Below are positions 7,758 to 15,427 of a stretch of 64,000 nt of DNA, piece after piece (the stretch's first letter is position 1; each line of letters starts with the position of its first letter). The translations under genes were made by a program, and so were the position numbers. The notes beneath the pieces are model-generated. The model did no database searches and was not told the DNA's origin. It saw nothing but the letters and a program-made list of their open reading frames with translations. The stretch covers positions 5,456,001 to 5,520,000 of the forward strand of contig NZ_AP022563.1 of NCBI RefSeq assembly GCF_010726645.1. Direction: 5' to 3'. This DNA comes from Mycolicibacterium duvalii (GTDB taxonomy: Bacteria > Actinomycetota > Actinomycetes > Mycobacteriales > Mycobacteriaceae).

Positions 7758-8606
7758 TCACGGTGATCGTGTCTCCTGGCGGTCGCGCGCCATGATCGGT
7801 CCGACGGGGCACTCCCGACGGGTGCTGAGCTGGTGTCGCGGCGTGCTTGCGGCGGTCGTGACCCGTCGGTCGCCGGCGCGGTCGGGCACCAGCGGGACCC
7901 GGCGCAGCCACAGCAGCGCGGCCTGCACCCGCATGCTCAGCACGTTCATCAGCGGCGCCAGCGGCGCTGTCACCTGCAGCGCCAGAATCTGGCGGATACC
8001 GGCCGCGCGTCGCGTCCCGCGCATCGTCGCCACGAACGCGGGCTGGTGCTCGCGGTGCAGCGAGATCGTGACGTCGAGGGTGTCGTCGGGCTGGGGCGCA
8101 CGCACCAGGTAGTGCCCGTCGGTGCCGGAGAACGCCGACGCGCGGAACCTCTTGTCCACCATGACGGCGTGGTCATCGGCCGGCGGTAGCAGGTAGGCGT
8201 GCCGGTCACCGCTGAGGTTGTGCACCTCGGCGATGACGCACTGCAGCACGCCGTGGACGTCGTGGCACCAGTACAGGGTCAGCGGGTTGAACACGTGGCC
8301 GAGCACCCGGGCGTGCATCAACGCGGTGACGGTGCCGCCGCCGAGGTCGATTCCCTTCCCGGCCAGGTACGCGTCGACGCGGCCGCGCAGGGTGTCGTCG
8401 GCTGCCGGCCACAGATGGTCGCGGGCGTCGAAGACGGCGAAAGGCCGCAGCCAGCGGGGTAGGCGGGGCAACGCATCAACGTCGACGAACCAGCTGTAGC
8501 TGCGGTGTTCGAAGTAGTGGTGGACGGGCGCGCGACGCAGATGGGTGATGCGCGTGCGGTACAGGGCCGCACTGCCGCGGTTCCCGCCTCGGTAGTCGGG
8601 TCTCAC
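7758..8606 (-). CDS. DUF1365 family protein (Rv0448c-like)
   Basis: A 282-residue DUF1365 protein. The family hallmark ALYRTRITHLRRAPVHHYF opens the domain, followed by RSYSWFVDVDALP, HARVLGHVFNPLTLYWC and VIAEVHNLSGDRHAYLLP. In M. tuberculosis the homologue lies two or three genes upstream of sigK, with a cyclopropane-synthase-like enzyme (ufaA1) and a DUF1295 protein, and it is part of the SigK neighbourhood. Here it is directly upstream of sigK and those companions are missing. The family is associated with modified or furan-containing fatty acid synthesis in other bacteria, so a lipid role is plausible. GTG at 8606 is the first start in frame. The last 30-40 residues are basic and low in similarity. 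Confidence 0.85.
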   Translation of the reverse strand: MRPDYRGGNRGSAALYRTRITHLRRAPVHHYFEHRSYSWFVDVDALPRLPRWLRPFAVFDARDHLWPAADDTLRGRVDAYLAGKGIDLGGGTVTALMHARVLGHVFNPLTLYWCHDVHGVLQCVIAEVHNLSGDRHAYLLPPADDHAVMVDKRFRASAFSGTDGHYLVRAPQPDDTLDVTISLHREHQPAFVATMRGTRRAAGIRQILALQVTAPLAPLMNVLSMRVQAALLWLRRVPLVPDRAGDRRVTTAASTPRHQLSTRRECPVGPIMARDRQETRSP

Positions 8607-8645
8607 ATCCTGTATTCGGAGCCGACACCGGAGTGGATGCGTCAG

Positions 8646-9704
8646 CTACTCCCAGAGGCGCGCGGCCCGCGCCAGTCCCTGGACCAGGGCCGAGGTAGCC
8701 GGTGTCAGACCGTCGTCGCTGGGCAGTCCGCTGCGGGGGCTGGTGCCGCGAACCCGGGCCGACAGTTCCAGTTGCGCGCCGCCGCCCCGGGTGCGGTTGA
8801 CCGGGTTGTCCGGGTGCAGTCCGCGCAATTCCTGGGGAATCGACTCGAGGTCGGTGACGACCCGGTAGCCGGGGATCGCGAGGTGTCGGGCGACGTGACC
8901 GGCCAGCGCGCGGCTACGGCCGCCGGCCAGGAGCTGCGTGCTGCGGCCCCACCGGCCGTAGCCGTGCAGCGAGACCACCACCTCCACGTGATCGAGGAAC
9001 TCGGCCAGCCGCGCCGAGTGCGCGGGGTCGTACCTCGCCGAGGGCAGGTGGTGCGGATAGTGGTCGGGGTGGCGCACCACGTACAGCGACGCGTCCGCCG
9101 CGTCGGCGGCTCGTTCGGCGATGACGTCGGTCATCTGCTCCAGGCCGCCGCCGTGGATGGCCAGGAACCCGAACCGGGATCGCAGCACCGACTCCTCGGT
9201 CACGGCGGTATCGGCGAGTAGCTCCGAGAGTGACCGTGGCGCCGGCGAATCGGTGTGCTGCGGGCGTTGCGGCCAATGCCGCGGGTCCCACCGCTCCAGA
9301 AAGTCGATCCACCGGCCGGGCAGGTCGTGATGGCGTGCCCCGGCGAGAACGCGGTCCAGGTACCCCGGTCGCGGCGGGCCCGGCTCGACGCGATGGTCGA
9401 TGTAGACCCACGCCGACGCGTCGCCGGCGCCGGTGCGCACCGTCATCCGGTCACGGCGGTACCGCGCCGGCACGCCCTCGGCGCTGTCCAGGGTGGCCAG
9501 ATCTCGGTCGGAGAGTTGCCAGATCACGCCGTGGACTTCGCCGCCGGAGAACGGTTCCACGGTGGCCACGCCGCGCTCATTGATCAGCCAGTCGTGGTCG
9601 GTCAGCAGCGCCGGCACCGGATCGGTCGCGTCCGGGCAGCGCTGCGCCATCTGCTGCACGCACAGGTTCGACCCGTACGCGAAGTAGCTGTGCCGCCCGG
9701 CCAT
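8646..9704 (-). CDS. Gamma-glutamylcyclotransferase / poly-gamma-glutamate hydrolase fusion
   Basis: A 352-residue two-domain protein. Residues about 6-135 are a gamma-glutamylcyclotransferase-like (AIG2/GGCT) barrel, with YFAYGSNL at 7-14 and a candidate catalytic Glu at about 76 in DSAEGVPARYRR. Residues about 165-345 resemble the zinc-dependent poly-gamma-glutamate hydrolase (PghP/DUF867) fold. Candidate metal ligands are His184 and Glu189 in AIHGGGLEQMT, His247 in SLHGYG, and the acidic QLELS near 313. Both domains act on gamma-glutamyl bonds, so the protein may strip and cyclise gamma-glutamyl units, but the substrate is unknown. Its ATG follows the mntH stop codon directly (TGA then ATG), so the two are co-transcribed. 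Confidence 0.82.
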   Translation of the reverse strand: MAGRHSYFAYGSNLCVQQMAQRCPDATDPVPALLTDHDWLINERGVATVEPFSGGEVHGVIWQLSDRDLATLDSAEGVPARYRRDRMTVRTGAGDASAWVYIDHRVEPGPPRPGYLDRVLAGARHHDLPGRWIDFLERWDPRHWPQRPQHTDSPAPRSLSELLADTAVTEESVLRSRFGFLAIHGGGLEQMTDVIAERAADAADASLYVVRHPDHYPHHLPSARYDPAHSARLAEFLDHVEVVVSLHGYGRWGRSTQLLAGGRSRALAGHVARHLAIPGYRVVTDLESIPQELRGLHPDNPVNRTRGGGAQLELSARVRGTSPRSGLPSDDGLTPATSALVQGLARAARLWE

Positions 9705-10931
9705 TCAGCCCGTCAGCGTCAGATAGATCAACACCACGTTCAGTAGCGTAATGAGTCCCGCGACCAGCCAGCCCAGCGCCGTGGTCACGCGCCGGTTGAC
9801 GTCGCCGCCCATCAGTGCGGCGTCGCTGGTCAACCGGATCAACGGGATCAACGCGAACGGGATCCCGAATGACAAGACGACCTGCGACAACACCAGCGCG
9901 CGGCTGGGGTCCACACCGACGGCCAGGATGAGCAGCGCGGGCAGCAGCGTGATCAGCCGACGCGTCAACAGCGGAACAGACCGACGCAGCAGACCCTGCA
10001 TGATCATCGCGCCCGCGTACGCCCCCACCGACGACGACGCCAGGCCCGAGGCCAGCAGCCCGATCGCGAACAGCAGGGCGACGGTCGGGCCGAGCGCGTT
10101 CTGCACCGCGGCGTGCGCGCCTTCGATCGAGTCGGTGTCCTCCACGCCCTGCAGATTCGTCGCGGCGACCAGCAGCATCGACAGGTTCACCGCGCCGGCG
10201 ATGAGCATCGCGACGCCGACGTCCCAACGGGTGATGCGAAGCAGCCGCGCGCGCACCGGACCGGGCTCCGGCTGTCCGTGCCGGTCGCGGGCCAGTCCGG
10301 AGTGCAGATAAACGGCGTGCGGCATCACCGTGGCGCCGAGCATCGCCGCGGCGAGCAGGACGCTCTCGGCACCGTCGAAGCGGGGGATCAGGCCTTCGGC
10401 GGCGTCGGCCACCGGCGGCGGGGCGGCGAACAAGCTGGTCAGAAATCCGATCGCGATGATCGCCAGCAGACCCGTGATGACCCGTTCGAACGTGGTCTGG
10501 CCGCGCCGGTCCTTGATCATCAGCAGCACCAGCGACACCGCCCCGGTGATCACGCCGCCCACCAGCAGGGGCAGGTCGAACAACAGGTACAGCGCGATCG
10601 CCCCGCCGACGATCTCGGCGAGGTCGGTGGCCATGGCGACCAATTCGGCCTGCACCCAGTAACCGAGCCGGGTGGGTCGGCCCATCCGGGCGCCCACGGC
10701 TTCGGGCAGCGACCGCCCGGTGACCAGACCCAGCTTCGCCGACAGATATTGCACCAGGTAGGCCATCAGGTTCGCCGCGACGATCACCCAGACCAGCAGG
10801 AAGCCGAACTGAGCACCGGCGCTGACGTTGGCGGCGACGTTTCCGGGGTCGACGTAGGCGATGGCGGCGACGAAGGCAGGTCCGAGCAGGATCCAGCCGG
10901 GCCGCTTCTGCGTATCGGCGTACTGAGCCAC
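9705..10931 (-). CDS. mntH: Nramp-family divalent metal (Mn2+/H+) transporter MntH
   Basis: A 408-residue polytopic membrane protein of the Nramp family importing Mn2+ (and Fe2+) with protons. The metal-binding first helix has DPGN (about residues 28-31 in AAIAYVDPGNVAANV). The sixth-helix MPH motif is in GATVMPHAVYLHSG. GTG at 10931 is favoured because GAGGGG sits 4-5 nt upstream. A TTG at 10946 would add five residues. About 11 helices are predicted from hydrophobicity. The gene is the first of a two-gene unit with the gamma-glutamyl fusion protein. An imperfect palindrome with a TTAGGCTA core at 10967-10985 could bind an MntR/IdeR-type repressor. Confidence 0.92.
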   Translation of the reverse strand: MAQYADTQKRPGWILLGPAFVAAIAYVDPGNVAANVSAGAQFGFLLVWVIVAANLMAYLVQYLSAKLGLVTGRSLPEAVGARMGRPTRLGYWVQAELVAMATDLAEIVGGAIALYLLFDLPLLVGGVITGAVSLVLLMIKDRRGQTTFERVITGLLAIIAIGFLTSLFAAPPPVADAAEGLIPRFDGAESVLLAAAMLGATVMPHAVYLHSGLARDRHGQPEPGPVRARLLRITRWDVGVAMLIAGAVNLSMLLVAATNLQGVEDTDSIEGAHAAVQNALGPTVALLFAIGLLASGLASSSVGAYAGAMIMQGLLRRSVPLLTRRLITLLPALLILAVGVDPSRALVLSQVVLSFGIPFALIPLIRLTSDAALMGGDVNRRVTTALGWLVAGLITLLNVVLIYLTLTG

Positions 10932-10966
10932 CGAGCCCCTCTTCAATCCGGTTTATCGAACAGAAA

Positions 10967-10985
10967 AGTTAGGCTAGTCGAAACT
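10967..10985. promoter_or_regulatory. Possible MntR/DtxR-type operator upstream of mntH
   Basis: AGTTAGGCTAGTCGAAACT lies 36 bp before the mntH start. It shares the TTAGGCTA core with the mycobacterial iron/manganese repressor operators (IdeR consensus TTAGGTTAGGCTAACCTAA) but matches only about two thirds of positions. Metal control of mntH is known in actinobacteria. The exact site is inferred. Confidence 0.35.
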
Positions 10986-11015
10986 ATTGGTCGGGTGCTA
11001 CCTGTCCTCGGGAAG

Positions 11016-11249
11016 TCACCAGCCGATGCCGTACGGACCGACCAGTGGCCACATTCCGACGCCGGTCCATCCGCCGTAGTTCCACGGCGGGGGCGTGGTG
11101 GTGAGCTGCGTGCTGCCCTTGGTCTGGCAGAAGGTGACGTTCGGCCCGGCGCCGGTGCAATCGGGAGCCGCGGACGACGCCGGGGCCGTGGCCAGCGCGA
11201 CGGACGCGCCGGCGATCAACGCAAGACCGACGCGTTCGAGGGTGCGCAC
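11016..11249 (-). CDS. Small secreted protein, Cys-pair family (copy 2)
   Basis: A 77-residue protein with a clear Sec signal peptide: basic N-terminus RTLERVG, hydrophobic LALIAGASVALATA, and an AXA-type cleavage near ASSAA/PDC at about residue 27. The mature part is about 50 residues with two cysteines, Gln/Thr/Pro stretches and an aromatic Gly/Trp-rich end (WNYGGWTGVGMWPLVGPYG). GTG at 11249 is chosen because longer in-frame extensions lack a signal peptide. It begins 4 nt after the related upstream gene ends. The two mature proteins align around the cysteines and the PG/GPNV region, so they look like a tandem duplication. Function is unknown. Similar small secreted proteins are common in mycobacteria. 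Confidence 0.72.
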   Translation of the reverse strand: MRTLERVGLALIAGASVALATAPASSAAPDCTGAGPNVTFCQTKGSTQLTTTPPPWNYGGWTGVGMWPLVGPYGIGW

Positions 11250-11253
11250 GGGA

Positions 11254-11505
11254 TCAGAGGATGAACATCCCGTAGTCCCACGGGAACATGCCGCCCATGG
11301 GACCGGGGGCGTAGACACTCGGGCGCGAGTCGATCTGGACGTTGCCGGGCGATTCGCAGACCGTCGTGGAGCCGCCCTCCATGCCACCACCCTGACCGGT
11401 CTCGGTGCAGCTGGGCTGCGCCAGCGCGGCCGGGGCAGCGGCGATGGCGGCGGCGGCGCCGCCGGCGACGAGAAGTGCAGCGAGTGAACTCAGGCGAGCC
11501 TTCAT
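11254..11505 (-). CDS. Small secreted protein, Cys-pair family (copy 1)
   Basis: An 83-residue protein with an N-terminal signal peptide (KARLSSLAALLVAGG, then an Ala-rich core, cleavage near ALAQPSC). The mature chain is about 55 residues with SCTETGQ, TVCESPGNVQID and a Pro/Gly/Met-rich aromatic tail. The ATG at 11505 is supported by AAGGAA about 8 nt upstream. A TTG one codon earlier is also open. The stop of the upstream reductase overlaps this ATG (TGATG), so translation is coupled to it. The gene is followed 4 nt later by a paralogue. The disulfide-forming pair and export suggest a small envelope or culture-filtrate protein. Function is unknown. Confidence 0.75.
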   Translation of the reverse strand: MKARLSSLAALLVAGGAAAAIAAAPAALAQPSCTETGQGGGMEGGSTTVCESPGNVQIDSRPSVYAPGPMGGMFPWDYGMFIL

Positions 11506-12605
11506 CAAAGGGTTCCTTCCAGGGAGTTTCGCTTAGCAGCGTACAAGCCTTTGCCGGTTATGGGAGGCAAGTCGGCGGCCGTGACAATCCCGGCGGGAGC
11601 ATCGATGACGGCGGGGATCGCGTTGACCACGCGCGCGGCGGTGGCAACCAGACCGGCGTGATTGTGATCGCCGTTGGGGCTGCTCAGGCACAGATCCAGG
11701 GCGTAAGAGGGTTCTCCGGTGATCTCGATGCGGTAGGAGCCGCCGTGCTGGGCGGGCTGCGGCCAGTCCGGGCACAGATCGTCCCGCAGACGGGTGACAT
11801 GCTCGAGCGCCACGGCCACCGCGCCGTCCTTCATGCCGCGCACCTCGAATCTCATTGCCGCGGTGGTGCCTTCGCCGATCTGTCCAGCTGCGATGTCGAA
11901 GTCCTCGGGCGCGGGCACGCGTTCGTGGACCTCGGTGACCTCGTCGAGTTCGATGCCCAGGCCCGCAGCCAACTGCCGCACCACCGAACCCCACGCCAGG
12001 CTCAGCACGCCCGGCTGCAACAGCATCGGGGTCTCGTCGAGGCTGCCACCGAACCCCATGACGTCGAACATCACCGTGGCACTGTCATAGGTGTCGTAGT
12101 TGATGATCTCCATGCACCGGATCTGCTGGATGCTCTGACACGTGCCGGCCAGCGCCATGGGCAGCAGGTCGTTGGCGAAGCCGGGATCGATGCCGTTGAC
12201 GAACACACTCGCGTTGCCGTCGGCTGCGGCTTGTTCGATGGGGCTGACCATCTCGTCGGGCAGCACCTTCCACGGATACTGCAGAAACACCGCGCTGCTG
12301 CCCACCACATTGATGCCGGCCGCGAGGATACGGCGATAGTCCTCGAGGGCCTCGGGCAGCCGGTTGTCGGCCATCGCGGTGTACACCACGCATTCCGGCC
12401 CGCTGGCCAAGACGGCGTCGAGGTCCGACGTCGCCGTGATGCCCGTCGAAACATCCAGTCCGGCAAGCTCGCCGGCGTCCTTGCCGACCTTGGACTCCGA
12501 GGACACCCATACCGCGGTGAGCTCGAAGCGGGGGTCGTTGATCAGCTGGGTCAGCGCGTGCCGGCCGACGTTTCCGGTGCCGACGGCGGCGACTTTGATT
12601 GCCAT
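11505..12605 (-). CDS. Rossmann-fold NAD(P)-dependent reductase (dihydrodipicolinate reductase-like)
   Basis: A 366-residue soluble protein. Residues 1-130 form a dinucleotide-binding domain beginning IKVAAVGTGNVGRHAL (GxGxxG). The rest resembles the substrate domain of the 2,4-diaminopentanoate dehydrogenase / DapB-like group, which mycobacteria carry in many copies. Motifs include NGIDPGFANDLLPMAL and FDVMGFGGS. The true substrate is not known. The DapB label used in databases is probably wrong for this branch. It starts 14 nt downstream of the SDR gene and overlaps the small secreted gene, so it belongs to the four-gene operon headed by the KstR box at 13477. A role in oxidoreductive steps of sterol or lipid catabolism is an inference from that context. 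Confidence 0.8.
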   Translation of the reverse strand: MAIKVAAVGTGNVGRHALTQLINDPRFELTAVWVSSESKVGKDAGELAGLDVSTGITATSDLDAVLASGPECVVYTAMADNRLPEALEDYRRILAAGINVVGSSAVFLQYPWKVLPDEMVSPIEQAAADGNASVFVNGIDPGFANDLLPMALAGTCQSIQQIRCMEIINYDTYDSATVMFDVMGFGGSLDETPMLLQPGVLSLAWGSVVRQLAAGLGIELDEVTEVHERVPAPEDFDIAAGQIGEGTTAAMRFEVRGMKDGAVAVALEHVTRLRDDLCPDWPQPAQHGGSYRIEITGEPSYALDLCLSSPNGDHNHAGLVATAARVVNAIPAVIDAPAGIVTAADLPPITGKGLYAAKRNSLEGTL

Positions 12606-12619
12606 GCTTGGTTTTTCCT

Positions 12620-13411
12620 TTATACGTCGGGGATGGGCATATCGAGGTTGGGAAAGGTCAGACCACCGTCGACCTCGAGGGTCTTGCCGGTCAGGTAGCT
12701 GCCGGCCGGTGACGCCAGGTACACCGCTGCGGCGGCGATGTCGGCCGGGTCGCCGAGCCGGCGCAGCGGCGTGGCCTGCTCCATGGGCGTGCGGAGTTCG
12801 TCGTTGCTGGCCACGATGTCGAGCGCGGAGGTCAGGATCGACCCCGGCGCGATGGCGTTGACCCGGATCCGTGGCGCCAGGTCGAGTGCGGACAGCCGCG
12901 TGTAGTGGGCCAGTGCGGCCTTGGCGGTGCCGTAGGCGGCGAACCCTCGTCCGGCCAGCCGCCCCATCGTCGAGGTGACGTTGATGATGCTGCCACCGCC
13001 GGCGTGCTCGAGCATCAGCGGCACCGCAGCGACAGTCAGCGCATGCGCGGTGGCGACGTTGAACGCGAACGCGTCGCGCAGATCCTTGACCGAGGTGTTC
13101 AGCAGTGCGTTCGGCATGCTGCCGCCGACGTTGTTCACGACGATGTCTAGTCTGCCGAAGGCATCGACGGCCGCGGCGGCCAGCGTGGCGGTGTCCTCGG
13201 CGTGGGCAAGGTCGGCGGCGACGATGTGGGCGCGTCGGCCCGCGGCTTGGACCTGCCCGGCGACGTCCTCGAGTTGGGACCTGGTGCGAGCGGCAATCAG
13301 CACGTCAGCACCGGCTTCGGCGAACGCCACGGCCATCGCCGCGCCCAGGCCGCGGCCGGCGCCGGTCACCACCGCCACCTGATCGTCGAGTCGGAACCGA
13401 TCCAGAATCAC
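12620..13411 (-). CDS. Short-chain dehydrogenase/reductase
   Basis: A 263-residue classical SDR. TGAGRGLGAAMA binds the cofactor at about residues 16-27, and NNVG lies at about 95. The catalytic Ser is in INVTSTMGR, and Tyr-x-x-x-Lys is in AAYGTAKAAL. The C-terminus has the usual GSYLTGKTLEVDGG. The GTG at 13411 is supported by GGGAGG about 6 nt upstream, and a longer reading frame to 13441 lacks similarity. It is the first gene of an operon with the Rossmann reductase and two small secreted proteins. A perfect KstR-type operator lies 66 bp upstream, which suggests that it oxidises or reduces a hydroxyl or keto group in steroid or side-chain catabolism. Confidence 0.9.
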   Translation of the reverse strand: MILDRFRLDDQVAVVTGAGRGLGAAMAVAFAEAGADVLIAARTRSQLEDVAGQVQAAGRRAHIVAADLAHAEDTATLAAAAVDAFGRLDIVVNNVGGSMPNALLNTSVKDLRDAFAFNVATAHALTVAAVPLMLEHAGGGSIINVTSTMGRLAGRGFAAYGTAKAALAHYTRLSALDLAPRIRVNAIAPGSILTSALDIVASNDELRTPMEQATPLRRLGDPADIAAAAVYLASPAGSYLTGKTLEVDGGLTFPNLDMPIPDV

Positions 13412-13476
13412 ATTCGCCTCCCGTTGTTCACAGCGCGTCACGCTAGCAAGGGAGTCGGGCCGATGTGACGGGTTTC

Positions 13477-13490
13477 TGGAACACGTTCTA
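13477..13490. promoter_or_regulatory. KstR operator upstream of SDR operon
   Basis: TGGAACACGTTCTA fits TNNAACNNGTTNNA, the published binding motif of the TetR-family cholesterol regulator KstR, at all eight fixed positions. It sits in the gap between the convergent end of ku and the SDR start, 66 bp before the GTG. A TAGCGT -10-like element lies between it and the gene. Confidence 0.7.
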
Positions 13491-13513
13491 ATTGGCCTTG
13501 TGGCGGCCGGGCG

Positions 13514-14455
13514 TCAGCTCTTCTTGGCGGCAGCCTTCTTCGCGGGCGCTTTCTTGGCGGCTTTCTTGGCCGGAGCCTTCTTGGCCGCCTTCTTCGCCGG
13601 GGCCTTCTTGGCGGGCTTGTCGTCGTCGGAGTCGCCCTTCGAGGAGCCTCGCGAGGACCCCTGCTCCTTGCGGGCCTTCACGCTGGCCTCGAGCCTGGCC
13701 AGCAGATCGGAGACGTCCTCGGTCTCGTCGAGCTCCTGCGGTTGCTCCTCTGTGGTGAACGCTTCGCCACCTTCGAGTTTCGCCGTGATGAGCTCACGAA
13801 GCTGTTCCTGGTAGTCGTCGTGGTACCGGTCCGGGTTGAAGTCGTCGGTCATCGCATCGACCACCTGGCCGGCCATTTTCAGCTCGGCCGGCTTGACGTC
13901 GACCTCTTTGTCCAGGACGGGGAAGTCGGGGTCGCGGATCTCGTCGGGCCACAGCAGGGTGTGGATCATCATCACGTCGCGCTTGCTGAAATCCTTGACG
14001 CGCAGGGCCGCAAGCCGGGTCTTGTTGCGCAGAGCGAAGTTGACGATGGCGACCCGGTCGGTCTCCATCAGGGTCTTGGCCAGCAGAACGTAGGACTTGG
14101 TCGACTTGCCTTCGGGTTCAAGGAAATAAGAACGGTCATACATCATCGGGTCGATGTCGGTGGCCGGCACGAACTCGAGCACCTCGATCTCCCGGCTGCG
14201 CTCCTCGGGCAACGTCGAGATGTCGTCGTCGGTGATGATCACCGTCTGGCCGTCATCGGACTCGTAGGCCTTGGCGATGTCGCGGTACTCGACGACCTCG
14301 CCGCACACCTCGCAGACCCGCTTGTACCGGATCCGGCCGTTGTCCTTCTCATGGACCTGGTGGAACTTGATGTCGTGGTCCTCGGTGGCGCTGTACACCT
14401 TGACCGGGACGTTCACCAGGCCGAACGCGATGGAGCCCTTCCAGATGGACCGCAT
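13514..14455 (-). CDS. ku: Non-homologous end-joining protein Ku
   Basis: A 313-residue bacterial Ku homodimer subunit that encircles broken DNA ends and recruits LigD. The Ku core begins MRSIWKGSIAFGLVNVPVKVYSAT and includes HDIKFHQVHEKDNGRIRYKR and the AIVNFALRNKTRLAALRV strand region. After residue about 245 an acidic/serine linker leads to a Lys-Ala-Pro tail (about 275-313) of repeated PAKKA units, as in longer Ku proteins such as that of M. smegmatis. M. tuberculosis Ku is shorter. The tail should bind DNA and affect threading. The ATG overlaps the stop of the upstream sugar kinase (TGATG), so Ku synthesis is coupled to it. ligD is transcribed divergently beyond that kinase. Confidence 0.96.
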   Translation of the reverse strand: MRSIWKGSIAFGLVNVPVKVYSATEDHDIKFHQVHEKDNGRIRYKRVCEVCGEVVEYRDIAKAYESDDGQTVIITDDDISTLPEERSREIEVLEFVPATDIDPMMYDRSYFLEPEGKSTKSYVLLAKTLMETDRVAIVNFALRNKTRLAALRVKDFSKRDVMMIHTLLWPDEIRDPDFPVLDKEVDVKPAELKMAGQVVDAMTDDFNPDRYHDDYQEQLRELITAKLEGGEAFTTEEQPQELDETEDVSDLLARLEASVKARKEQGSSRGSSKGDSDDDKPAKKAPAKKAAKKAPAKKAAKKAPAKKAAAKKS

Positions 14456-15387
14456 CAGCCCAGTATGTCCGATCCGGCGGCCTCGTCGAGGCTGACACGG
14501 TCGGGCAGGTCGGCGCCGGCGCGCATCACCGTCAGCGCCGAAGCCACCGTCGCCGCGCGCACGGCCGTCGTCAGATCCGCTGTACCGATCGCCGCGAGAC
14601 GGTCGCGGCGCTGTGCGCCGAGCAGGTCCATCGACCAGAGCGCGTCGATCAAGCCGGTCATGAACGCGTCTCCCGCACCCACGGTGTCCACCACGTCGAC
14701 ATCTCCGGCAGGTACCCGCACCGACCCGTCGGCACACACACCCAGCGCGCCGTCCGCGCCCAACGTCACCACGACAATCGACACCCCCAGCGCGAGCCAC
14801 GCGGCGGCCGTCTGCTCGGGGGTGCGCGTCGGGTCCAGCCAGTGCAGATCCTCGCTGCTGACCTTCACCACATCGGCCTTCTCGAGAAGTCGGTCGATGC
14901 GCGAGCGTGCCGCGTCCGGGTCGGTGACCAGGGCCGGGCGGATGTTCGGGTCGAAGGTGACCGTCGCAGAGACGTGATAGGTGTCGACCAACGCCTTGGC
15001 CGCGAGGCATCCCGGTTCCAGCACGGCCGCGATCGAGCCGGTGTGGACCACCAGCGGCGGCGGCACCTCCGGGATTCCGCTGAGCTGCCACTCGATGTCG
15101 AACGTGTAGGTGGCCGACCCCGACGCGTCCAGTTGCGCGCGCGCCGTCGCCGTTCTGGAGGCGCTCATGCTGCCCGAAACCAGTTGCGCACCCGAGGTTT
15201 CGATGTAGTCGGCGATGCGCCGGCCGCGCTCGTCGGCACCGATGTGGGTCAGGAAGTCGACCTCGCGTCCGAGCCGGGCCAGGCCGACGGCCACATTCAA
15301 CGGGCTGCCGCCGACATGCTCACGGGTCGGCTGCCCATCGCGTTCGACGATGTCGATGAGCGCTTCGCCGATGACCAGTGCCCGCAC
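14455..15387 (-). CDS. PfkB/ribokinase-family carbohydrate kinase (fructokinase-like)
   Basis: A 310-residue ATP-dependent sugar kinase. The N-terminal substrate lid region is GEALIDIVERDG with GGSPLNVAVGLARLG, typical of fructokinases. The C-terminal anion-hole/catalytic motif DTVGAGDAFMTGL lies at about residues 232-244, the Asp of GAGD being the base. The GTG at 15387 is the only reasonable start. Minus-strand TAGCGT lies 7 nt before it, fitting a leaderless message. The gene is inserted between ku and ligD, which are adjacent and divergent in M. tuberculosis, and its stop overlaps the ku ATG. Its exact sugar is unknown, and any link to DNA repair is positional only. Confidence 0.9.
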   Translation of the reverse strand: MRALVIGEALIDIVERDGQPTREHVGGSPLNVAVGLARLGREVDFLTHIGADERGRRIADYIETSGAQLVSGSMSASRTATARAQLDASGSATYTFDIEWQLSGIPEVPPPLVVHTGSIAAVLEPGCLAAKALVDTYHVSATVTFDPNIRPALVTDPDAARSRIDRLLEKADVVKVSSEDLHWLDPTRTPEQTAAAWLALGVSIVVVTLGADGALGVCADGSVRVPAGDVDVVDTVGAGDAFMTGLIDALWSMDLLGAQRRDRLAAIGTADLTTAVRAATVASALTVMRAGADLPDRVSLDEAAGSDILG

Positions 15388-15427
15388 CGTGTCGACGCTA
15401 CCCCTGCGCAGTGGGTAATACCGTGGT
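15388..15427. promoter_or_regulatory. 40-bp divergent leaderless promoter region, pfkB-ku / ligD
   Basis: Two back-to-back -10 elements fit between the GTG starts. Minus-strand TAGCGT (15395-15400) lies 7 nt from the kinase GTG, and plus-strand TAATAC (15416-15421) lies 6 nt from the ligD GTG. Neither gene has a Shine-Dalgarno. Both sides of the NHEJ locus would therefore be made from leaderless mRNAs. Inferred from motif and spacing. Confidence 0.45.
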
